From Leptobrachium leishanense (lineage: Eukaryota; Chordata; Amphibia; Anura; Megophryidae): a stretch of 64,000 nucleotides of DNA. Numbering within the stretch: position 1 is the stretch's first letter; every line of letters starts with the position of its first letter. A program made the position numbers and the translations under genes. A model generated the notes under the pieces. That model was not told the origin of the DNA and did no database searches. It was given only the letters and a program-made list of their open reading frames with translations. The stretch lies in contig CM019066.1 of NCBI GenBank assembly GCA_009667805.1, positions 1,054,001-1,118,000 of the forward strand. The letters are read 5' to 3'. Of this stretch, positions 11,045 to 19,117 are shown piece after piece.

Positions 11045-12150
11045 AGAAATTATTATCAGTATCGGAACTATTTAACCCCAGATCAATCCGGCTTTCGTCC
11101 AAATCATTCCACTACAACTGCCCATTTAAAAGTTTGTAATGATATCCAAGCGGACATGGAACAAGGAAACCTAACTGGAGCCATCTTCCTTGATTTTGCC
11201 AAGGCCTTTGACACAGTAGACCATGGCATCTTGTTACAAAAACGTAGAAACTCTGGCATTGGTTTCAATCATATGTATCTGATTGGTCGCAATATGTGTC
11301 CATTTCTGGCAGCTCCTCCCTCCCCCTCCCAGTCACTTGCGGTGTACCCCAAGGCTCGATACTCGGCCCCCTGCTATTCACAATATTCATAAATGATCTG
11401 CCCAATGTCTGCAAAGCCTCAACTGTACACATGTACGCAGACGACACTGTAATCTATACCAGCAAACCAAATCTCCCGCAGCTGGAGGCCGTGCTGCAAG
11501 AACAATTCACAGAGGTAGAAAAGTGGATCAAACACAACAAACTTTTTCTAAATACTGACAAAACTGTAACGATGCTCTTTGGAACAGAACCTAAACTACA
11601 CAAATTGCAAAATCCCCATCTATGTGTCAGGACAAAATCAAATGGCACGCTGACCACAGTCACATCTCTCAAATATCTAGGAATGTGGTTGGACCCTAAT
11701 CTATCTTTTGGCCCCCACATCGAAAAACTCTCACCTAAACTTTACCCCAAACTAGGTGCCCTGTACAGAAACAAATCCTGCCTGAGTCCCGCGGTAAGAA
11801 AGCAGATTGTACAGCAAATGCTTATGCCGGCTATTGTATATGGAGATGTAGTGTATGCAGCCACCCTGCAAACGCACCTCCAGAAACTTACTACATTGTA
11901 TAACTCATTCTGCCGCTTTGTGCTACAATGTAACTACATGACCCACCACTGTGACATGTTAAAAGAGCTAAACTGGCCGTCGCTGGAATCTAGACGCACC
12001 CTTCACCTTTCCAACCTGGTGTTTAAGAGATTTTCTGGGAAGCTACCACCCTACCTGAATAGGCTGCTTCCCCCAGCAGCTCCCTCATCCTATAACCTCA
12101 GATCCAGGACCAGCACCTTACTTGCAATACCACAATACAAAAAGAAAGCA
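11045..12150 (+). pseudogene. LINE reverse transcriptase fragment, two frames
   Basis: The first part, up to about 11,255, carries QSGFRPNHST and AIFLDFAKAFDTVDH. The second part, from 11,296, carries CGVPQGSILGPLLFTIFIND and MYADDTVIYT. Compared with copy A, about 19 bp (the DRMLTW region) are missing near 11,264, between GGT direct repeats, and this shifts the frame. Motifs are otherwise well preserved, so the copy is not very old. The frame is then cut by the insertion at 12,149. Confidence 0.85.
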
Positions 12151-12658
12151 ACCCCCTGGAACATTCTGGAAGGGGGGCATGACTGCTGGCCTGGGACTGT
12201 CAATCAAGGTGTATGCAGGGTCATTGGTCAAGAAAATTATGCTAATGAAGGAGGTCCTATATATGCACAGGTGTGTGATTACCTGTTCCACGTGCTGGTG
12301 ATTTGAAGAGGCTGCACGTTCCCGCCCGCCCTGTTGTGGGTGGTTTCCTTGGTTTGTGTCACAGCTTGGCGGTATCCCTGGCCAGCAAAGAAGTTATTGG
12401 GTAAGCCGCCGAATAAGGTGGGCTCTGGGAGAGACGTGCTCTGTTCCTGGTAAGTCAGGCTGAGCAACGAGCTCTGGGTTAAGTGGTAACGGCCTGCCGC
12501 AGGTTCGGTTACGGTAGGGTCAGATCTAATTGTGTGGTGTTGGATTAAGGAATGTTGTATAAATCAAATAAAGCTGTGGCCTATGCCCTTTTCCAAATAT
12601 ACCGTGGTCTGTGTGTTATTCCAGGGCATAGGCATAGAGGATCCAGGTATAAGCAGTC
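12149..12658 (+). mobile_element. LTR-like 510-bp insertion in LINE copy B (possible solo LTR)
   Basis: The LINE sequence is colinear with copies A and D on both sides, so this is a clean insertion. It contains a TATA-like CTATATATGC at about 12,258 and an AATAAA signal at about 12,568, with some 90 bp after it. That is the spacing of a promoter-R-U5 unit. The ends do not read TG...CA and the flanking duplication is at most 3-4 bp (AAG), so the solo-LTR call is tentative. Confidence 0.45.
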
Positions 12659-12782
12659 AAGTGGCTCGATCCTCATTTTCCTACAGAGCACCGCAGTTAT
12701 GGAATAACCTCCCAGACGCCATCAAATCTTCCCCCAGTCTAAAGTCCCTTAAGAGTTCCCTATTAACATACCTCAATACGGA

Positions 12783-13283
12783 ATGCACCTGTAAACATGT
12801 AACATAGTGACTATATACAGAATGCACCTGTAAACATGTAACATAGTGACTATGTTTATATATATACAGAATGCACCTGTAAACATGTAACATAGTGACT
12901 ATATACAGAATGCACCTGTAAACATGTAACATAGTGACTATATACAGAATGCACCTGTAAACATGTAACATAGTGACTATATACAGAATGCACCTGTAAA
13001 CATGTAACATAGTGACTATATACAGAATGCACCTGTAAACATGTAACATAGTGACTATATACAGAATGCACCTGTAAACATGTAACATAATGACTATATA
13101 CAGAATGCACCTGTAAACATGTAACATAATGACTATATACAGAATGCACCTGTAAACATGTAACATAATGACTATATACAGAATGCACCTGTAAACATGT
13201 AACATAATGACTATATACAGAATGCACCTATAAACATGTAACATAGTGACTATATACAGAATGCCCCTGTAAACATGTAACAT
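12783..13283 (+). repeat. 39-bp minisatellite in LINE copy B, about 13 units
   Basis: Unit contains GAATGCACCTGTAAACATG followed by TAACATAGTGACTATATACA; the period is 39 bp. The first unit encodes the last residues of the LINE ORF (ECTCKHVT) and its stop. Every later unit repeats the in-frame TAG TGA pair, so the array lengthens the 3' UTR and not the protein. A 39-bp period keeps other frames open, giving spurious repetitive ORFs. Confidence 0.95.
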
Positions 13284-13468
13284 AGTGACTTTATTTCCTA
13301 CATATTTATTTTTCTGTTAATCTGTATATTTGTTTTGTGTTAATATCTTGCATTTTACTACTTTGTATTTCTGTAACAATCAATGTTCTTGAACCCAGGA
13401 CATACTTGAAAACGAGAGAAATCTCAATGTATCCTTCCTGGTAAAATCCTTTATAAATAAATAAATAG

Positions 13469-14039
13469 CAACATGGTCACAGATAAATATATTATTTTAT
13501 ATATTTATTTCTTTAAATTAACAATACAGAACAAATAAAATATATAAAACAATATCGGGGTCACTGAAACGCGTTTCGCCCTAAGGCTTCCTCAGTCAGT
13601 AACCCCTTCTCTGGGTAATGTTCTCCTACTGTCAAAAAAACATAGAAAATCTGAATAAATCCTAACATTGTAAGAAGTAACGTTTCAAATGGTCCTTCTC
13701 ATGCAAGTTTTTCTAACCTTTAATGGGTAATGCCAACATATCCTGGTTAATTGTAGGATTACCCAATTTCGGACTTTACCTGTAACACACATATATATAT
13801 ATATATGTCAGTGGAAAAGGCTGTAGTCAACCTAAACAACAATTACAGAATTACAGGTGGATGCTTCTATGACAAATAAATGAGAAAAGAACACTCTATA
13901 TCCAAGATTTTTAAGGATCTTAAAAACTTTTTAACCAACCAACTTAGGACTCAAATGCTGGTGATTTGTAATTTGGTCACAAAATATGATCATATGTCGC
14001 TTTAGCCCGTCACACAACATCGATGTACTCCAGCTTTTA
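13469..14039. other. A/T-rich DNA with GAAACGCGTTTCG motif
   Basis: No gene. Holds the imperfect palindrome around 13,556-13,608 containing GAAACGCGTTTCGCC, the right end of the TIR element to 13,784, and a short TA microsatellite. Confidence 0.5.
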
Positions 14040-14375
14040 TATTATTATTATTAAAGTTATTACAATTGTTTATAAAGAGACAACATATTCTGCAGCGCTG
14101 TACAATGGGTGGCACAATTAAACATAAAATTAGCAAACACGTTTGACTGATACGAAAAGAGGACCCTGATCACAAGAGCTTACAATCTAAGAGGAACGGG
14201 GTGACACACAGAGATGAGGGTAAATATCAGAGTATGAGAAGTAATTGGGTGCATGGTGGCTTTATAGGAGATCGATCAGGGAAGGTACAATGGGTGATTA
14301 TGGGGTGAGCTGATAGACCTGTCTGAAGGAATGTGTTTTTAGCAACGTCTTAAAAGACTGGAGGCACAAAATATT
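14040..14375 (-). mobile_element. L2-like 3' region or related SINE, degraded
   Basis: Minus-strand match in style to L2 tails: trinucleotide ATT repeats, TTTATAAAG and GCAGCGCTGTACAATGG, followed by CAAGAGCTTACAATCTAA. It resembles the L2 tails at 25,260 and 37,622 but extends into different body sequence. No coding region. Confidence 0.6.
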
Positions 14376-14808
14376 CTCAGCCAATATAAAAATGATATGC
14401 TAATACACAAAAAACTTTCCAACCAATGGAACTATCTTAAAGACATTCTGGCAACATTCCAGATTTCAACAAAGGTCTGCAAATTGCAGCGAACGTAAAA
14501 AGTAGAGGAACCTGAAACGGGTGCAGGAATGTAAATTAGGCACAGGGATGTAAAATGACCGGCAGGCAAAAAGGAGCATTGGTTTCTTGCTCGACATTTA
14601 TGTATCTGTGTGTGAATTATTACTTTGTTTTTCTTGTTTTCTGCTTACATACAGTACTATCCCTGAAATAAGCAATCTTTATAATCAACAGTAATGAAAC
14701 GTATGCTCCTACAGAGCACCGCAGTTATGGAATAACCTCCCAGACGCCATCAAATCTTCCCCCCAGTCTAAAGTCACTCAAGAGCTCCCTAGTAACATAC
14801 CGCAATAC

Positions 14809-15452
14809 AGAATACACCTGTAAACATGTAACATAGTGACTATATACAGAATGCACCTGTAAACATGTAACACAGTGACTATATACAGAATGCACCTGTA
14901 AACATGTAACATAGTGACTATATACAGAATGCACCTGTAAACATGTAACATAGTGACTATATACAGAATGCACCTGTAATCATGTAACATAGTGACTATA
15001 TACATAATGCACCTGTAAACATGTAACATAGAGACTATATACAGAATGCACCTGTAAACATGTAACATAGTGACTATATACAGAATGCACCTGTAAACAT
15101 GTAACATACCGCAATACAGAATGCACCTGTAAACATGTAACATAGTGACTATATACAGAATACACCTGTAAACATGTAACATAGTGACTATATACAGAAT
15201 GCACCTGTAAACATGTAACATAGTGACTATATACAGAATACACCTGTAAACATGTAACACAGTGACTATATACAGAATGCACCTGTAAACATGTAACATA
15301 GTGACTATATACAGAATGCACCTGTAAACATGTAACATAGTGACTATATACAGAATACACCTGTAAACATGTAACATAGTGACTATATACAGAATGCACC
15401 TGTAAACATGGAACATAGTGACTATATACAGAATGCACCTGTAAACATGGAA
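14809..15452 (+). repeat. 39-bp minisatellite in LINE copy C, about 17 units
   Basis: Same unit as at 12,783. Near 15,105 the sequence ACATACCGCAATACAGAATG, which belongs to the ORF side of the array start, reappears inside the array. This indicates an unequal exchange or slippage event that included the junction. Several units share variants (AATACACC, AACACAGTG), consistent with multi-unit duplications. Confidence 0.95.
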
Positions 15453-15625
15453 CATAATGACTTTATTACCTACATATTTATTTTTCTGTTAATCTGTATA
15501 TTTGTTTTTGTGTTAATATCTTGCATTTTACTATTTTGTATTTCTGTAACAATTCAATGTTCTTGAACCCAGGACATACTGAAAACGAGAGAAATCTCAA
15601 TGTATCCTTCCTGGTAAACCACTTT

Positions 15626-16257
15626 CAGGGTTATTCAAAGAGAATCGAAAAGTCACCACATGTTCGGTGACTTTTCATTCTCTTCAATTCGGGGCGTTTC
15701 AGCAATCCCATTTCGGCAACCCTGCGGTGTATTCAGAAAGCACCACAGGGCTGTCGAAGTGCAGGGAAAAGCTGCCGAAAAGCGTCCGAAAAGCAGCCAA
15801 AAACCCGCCGAAAATCCGGCGAATGCACGCCGAAAACCCGTAAAAACATCTGGATTAACCCGCCGAAGACGCCGGAAAAACCCGAGCAGGAGCCAATCAC
15901 ACGCAGCGAAGCCGCCGGAAAAAGCTGACACTGCAGACGAATGCAGTGAATAAATTAGGAAAACAGTTTGCATGAATGATTGAAAAGGGAAACGCTGTTT
16001 GCAAAGAAACTACTGAGCGAAAATGTCTGAAATTGACATATGAGGTCCAGGGAATGATAATAAATGATAGCCGAGGCAGTGCTTTTCATGGGGATTTCAC
16101 TGCCCTCGAACAGGCACCGTATGTTCAGGCAATTCGCCAGGATTTGGCGTATTGCCTGCTCTCTGGATAGCCGAATGGCCAAGAAAGGTAACCAAACGCT
16201 GATTTTCAGCATTCGGTTACCTTTCTCCAGCCATTCGGATCTCTTTGAATAACCCTG
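15626..16257. mobile_element. CAGGGTTATTC MITE, TSD TTT
   Basis: 632 bp with ends CAGGGTTATTCAAAGAGA and CTCTTTGAATAACCCTG, flanked by TTT on both sides (15,623-15,625; 16,258-16,260), inserted in the LINE tail. Next to the left end is a hairpin (AAAAGTCACC / GGTGACTTTT); next to the right end is a second hairpin (GAAAGGTAACC / GGTTACCTTTC). Non-coding; the open frames across it are shadows. Confidence 0.9.
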
Positions 16258-16280
16258 TTTATAAATAAATATGAGTATGT

Positions 16281-16512
16281 AGTTTGTAATTGATCTCTTT
16301 ACTACTTACATTGCTATTTAGCTGTTCCACATTTGCCCTATGCATCCTATAACATACGAGTATACGCCACAAGTAAAGAATAGAACATTTATGAGGATGG
16401 AAAACCAAAACAATCACCTTCACTGCCAAAACAGGAGACTAGTCGTAGGGGTAGCAGGTGTACAGATTCTCCACATATATCTTCAGATCGGTTGTAAATA
16501 TATCTCTATCTA
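16281..16512. other. Unclassified A/T-rich DNA
   Basis: No feature recognised. Confidence 0.3.
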
Positions 16513-16790
16513 CAGTTGTAAGAAAAAAAGTATGTGAACCCTTTAGTAATGACAGCATTTATGTATAAATTTGCTTCACAATCTGGATCGATGATCATCT
16601 GCGTTACAGTAATCGTCAACAAACACAAACTGTTTTACTAATAACACACACGTTATATTATTGTTCTTGTACATATTGATTATATCATTCAAATAATTAC
16701 AGTGCAGGGACATTGAACAGGCACGGTGCCCACGGCAAAATGCCCTCAAAGAAAGCAGGTGCTTAAAAAAAACCCCATTACTGTTTACCT

Positions 16791-17018
16791 TTGGAATGCA
16801 AAGACCACCTTGATACACCACAACGCTACGAGGAAAATGTTTTGTGGACTGGTGATGAAAGGAAGGATGAGTTGTTTGGGAAGAAGACAAAGCACTATAT
16901 ATGGTGTAAACAGGGCACTGCATATCAACATGAAAATATCTCAATGGTTTTGTACGGTGGAGGGAGCTTCATGATTTGGGGCTGCTTCGGGTCCTGGACC
17001 ACTTGCCATCATTGACGG
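16791..17018 (+). pseudogene. Tc1-like transposase fragment
   Basis: Encodes a 74-residue piece with ENVLWTGDE, KTKHYIWCKQGTAYQ and GGGSFMIWGCF, which match the catalytic-domain blocks of Tc1 transposases (second Asp region). It stops at the CR1 insertion near 17,020. Downstream of CR1, at about 18,175, MQQDSDHKHQS corresponds to the family's QQDNDPKHT block. The protein is truncated and inactive. Confidence 0.75.
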
Positions 17019-17019
17019 T

Positions 17020-18029
17020 AAATCACTTCCCAAGTTTATCAAGATATCAATGGATTAGGCAGTGGCTGAGTGACAGGCAACAGAGGGTTGTGGTAAATGG
17101 AGTTTATTCGGCGCAAGGTCTTGTTACCAGTGGGGTACCTCAGGGGTCAGTACTTGGACCCATTCTCTTTAATATTTTTATTAGTGATATTGCAGAAGGT
17201 ATTAATGGTAAAGTATGTCTTTTTGCTGATGACACAAAGATTTGCAACAGGGTTGACGTTCCTGGAGGGATCAGCCAAACGACAAATGATTTAGGTAAAC
17301 TAAAAAAATGGTCGGAGTTGTGGCAATTGAGTTTTAATGTGGATAAGTGCAAGATAATGCACCTGGGACGTAAAAACCCAAGGGCTGAATATAGAATATT
17401 TGATACAGTCCTAACCTCAACATCTGAGGTTGGGATTTAGGGGTCATTATTTCAGAGGATCTAAGGGTAAGTAGTCAATGTAATAGAGCAGCAGGAAATG
17501 CTGGCAGAATGCTTGGTTGTGTAGGGAGAGGTATTAGCAGTAGGAAAAGGAAGTGCTCATGCCACTGTACAGAGCACTGGTGAGACCTCACTTGGAGTAC
17601 TGTGTGCAGTACTGGAGACCGTATCTCCAGAAGGATATAGACATCTTAGAGAGAGTTCAGAGAAGGGCTACTAAAATGGTGTACGGCTTGAAGGAGAAAA
17701 GTTACCAAGAAAGGGTTAATGATCTTAACATGTACAGCTTGGAAAAAAGACGAGACAGAGGAGATATGATAGAAACATTTAAATACGTAAAGGGAATCCA
17801 CAAGGTAGAGGAAGGGAGTATATTTAAAAGGAAACAAAGTAGCAAAACAAGAGGACATAGTCTTAGATTAGAGGGGCAAAGGTTTAAAAGTAACATCAGG
17901 AAGCATTATTTTACTGAGAGGGTGGTGGATACATGGAACAGTCTTCCAGTAGAAGTGGTAGAGGCCAAAACAGTGATTGAATTTAAGCAAGCATCGGATA
18001 GGCATAAGGCTATCCTAAACAAAAGATAA
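17020..18029 (+). pseudogene. CR1-like reverse transcriptase fragment, frameshifted
   Basis: Frame 1 (to 17,440) shows VTSGVPQGSVLGPILFNIFISDI and LFADDTKI, the RT catalytic FADD box. Frame 2 (17,553-18,029) shows [49 protein letters not shown] and NSLPVEVVEA, the CR1 C-terminal signature. A frame break lies between 17,440 and 17,553. Non-functional. Confidence 0.85.
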
Positions 18030-18120
18030 ATCCAGGTAAAGTATCCATGTAATTGGGCAGACTAGATGGGCCGAAAGGTTCTTATCTGCCGACATTTTCT
18101 AGGTTTCTATGTTTCTATCA
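17020..18120 (+). mobile_element. CR1-like LINE, 5'-truncated
   Basis: Inserted into the Tc1 copy. Carries RT and the C-terminal region, and ends in the characteristic 3' segment GGGCAGACTAGATGGGCCGA followed by repeats of GTTTCTAT. A second copy of the same family is at 59,683-60,235 (minus). Confidence 0.85.
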
Positions 18121-18215
18121 CACAGGAAAAGATCAGGGTGGCTGTGCGACTGCTGAAGCTCAGTAGAAGTTGGATGATGCAGCAGGACAGTGATCACAAG
18201 CATCAAAGTACTGGC

Positions 18216-18379
18216 TGGATGGTGTAGAGGTAACATCTCTGCTCTATAACCGTGGAGACACAGGTTTGTGTACCGTTAGGTGTCTTGCCCAAGGACACTT
18301 ACTGGAGAGGTGCTCTGGTTGGGATTGAACCGGTGTCTCCACAGTCATAGAGCAGTGATGTTACCTCTACTCCATCCAT
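18216..18379. mobile_element. Fold-back pair of tRNA-SINE heads
   Basis: The left arm GGATGGTGTAGAGGTAACAT is answered by ATGTTACCTCTACTCCATCC at the right, both containing GCTCTATAACC-like tRNA-derived sequence. The same head occurs singly at 25,823 and 37,206. Either two SINEs inserted head to head or one inverted duplication. It is predicted to form a hairpin of about 50-bp arms. Confidence 0.75.
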
Positions 18380-18403
18380 ACTTTTTCTTGTGACTTTATG
18401 TAT

Positions 18404-18931
18404 TGTGGCAAGAGTCCTCCGTCAACCAGGTCTTCTAGGGCAGTAATTGTAGCGAGACAGCAGGTCTTTTGTAAACAGTGAAGTTTATTCTTTTTACCTT
18501 CAGAAAGGTGCACAGCAAACAGTGGCAGCTCAGCAACACAGCAATTCACAGCAACACAGCAATTCTGTGAGTTAGCAATTCAGCAGATACAGCGATACGG
18601 CAGTTCACTCTGGTGGGTGCTCGCCCACCCTTTTCTTTCTCTCTCTCTGCCGTATCAGCTTCCTTTGGTTTCTTTTTAAACCCTTACTGGTGGACCACAC
18701 CTACAGTCCTAGCTGACCCTGCTAATACCTGGTCTGGAAGTGATCCAGGTTGTTGGGATAGTGGCCCGCCCTTCACTCCACTACCCCAACCCCAGGGACC
18801 CATAACACACTTTCCTGGGAGCTAGGTTGCTCCAAAAAACAAACAGTCTCCCTGGGGTTCTTTTAAATGCAGTGTACCAGGCCTGGTCTCAGGTATCTCC
18901 CATTCAATACCAAGCCCTGCTTCCTATCACA
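18404..18931 (-). repeat. LTR (3' LTR of the gypsy element)
   Basis: 528 bp, TGTGGCAAGAG ... CCTATCACA on the plus strand, i.e. TGTGATAGG...CTTGCCACA in element orientation. It contains a minus-strand AATAAA near 18,487 for polyadenylation. Differs from the other LTR at the CCGTATC/CCCTATC site and by one C in GGCCCGCCC. Confidence 0.95.
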
Positions 18932-19117
18932 CACCCTCCCCCTCAGCTCAGAACCATCGGGAGGAGCGACCACAGACAGCAACGCATGTACTCGAGACAG
19001 CCCATCAACGTTACCCTGTAGCAGGCCAGCCCTGTGCTCCACAGTAAAGTTGAAAGGCTGCAGGCTGAGGAACCACCTAGTGACCTCGCATTCGTCTCCC
19101 TGTTCTGACTCATCCAT
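18863..19117 (-). pseudogene. Distal RNase H segment of gypsy pol, shifted frame
   Basis: Continues RNase H out of frame with the main pol ORF: VTRWFLSLQPFNFTVEHRAG then a GNVDGLSR block, the usual end of gypsy RNase H. The shift is a single missing G near 19,083 (a GGG run reduced to GG). Nothing resembling integrase follows; the reading frame runs into the LTR, which confirms that integrase lies upstream. Confidence 0.85.
18932..18946 (-). promoter_or_regulatory. Polypurine tract
   Basis: Element-strand sequence GAGGGGGAGGG directly abuts the 3' LTR, the expected primer for plus-strand DNA synthesis. Confidence 0.8.

Larger units (their letters stand above)
11045..13468 (+). mobile_element. 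LINE copy B, 5'-truncated, with VNTR and LTR-like insertion
   Basis: Starts within the RT domain (ATTATTATCAGTATCGGAAC, colinear with copy A). Continues through the C-terminal domain, is interrupted at about 12,149-12,658, resumes, passes the ORF end into a 39-bp minisatellite (12,783-13,283), and ends in the family tail (ACCCAGGACATACTTGAAAA ... TTCCTGGTAAAATCCTTTAT). 5' truncation is typical of target-primed LINE integration. Confidence 0.9.
10288..13784. mobile_element. TIR element (TGTTACGGGTAAAG ends) carrying a LINE insertion
   Basis: The left end TGTTACGGGTAAAGCCCGAAAT (about 10,290-10,311) is mirrored by TTTCGGACTTTACCTGTAACA at about 13,765-13,784. Both sit next to TA-rich microsatellites. 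Internal copies of the same motif occur at about 10,730-10,800 and 13,715-13,745. The middle is a CA-rich tract plus LINE copy B. It may be one element expanded by insertions or two tandem copies of a MITE. The superfamily is not assigned. Confidence 0.5.
14703..16280 (+). mobile_element. LINE copy C (3' fragment), split by a MITE
   Basis: Begins CTCCTACAGAGCACCGCAG, in the last part of the LINE ORF, followed by the 39-bp array (14,809-15,452) and 3' UTR. The tail is broken at 15,625 by the CAGGGTTATTC element and resumes at 16,258 with TTTATAAATAAATA. Severe 5' truncation. Confidence 0.9.
16513..18210 (+). mobile_element. Tc1/mariner element, partial, split by CR1
   Basis: Starts after a TA with CAGTTGTAAGAAAAAAAGTA, a Tc1-type terminal repeat. 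Transposase remnants lie at 16,791-17,018 and, after the CR1 insertion, at about 18,122-18,208. The right terminal repeat is not found; the sequence runs into a SINE pair. Confidence 0.75.

Noticed and set aside
12681..13283. Repetitive 200-residue and 123-residue open frames (HVYRCILYIVT repeats)
   Set aside because: They are the 39-bp minisatellite read in other frames on the antisense strand; the period is divisible by 3, so frames stay open. Same for 14,725-15,455 and 61,061-61,499.
12783..15452. CRISPR-like arrays
   Set aside because: Units abut one another with no unique spacers; they lie in a vertebrate LINE.
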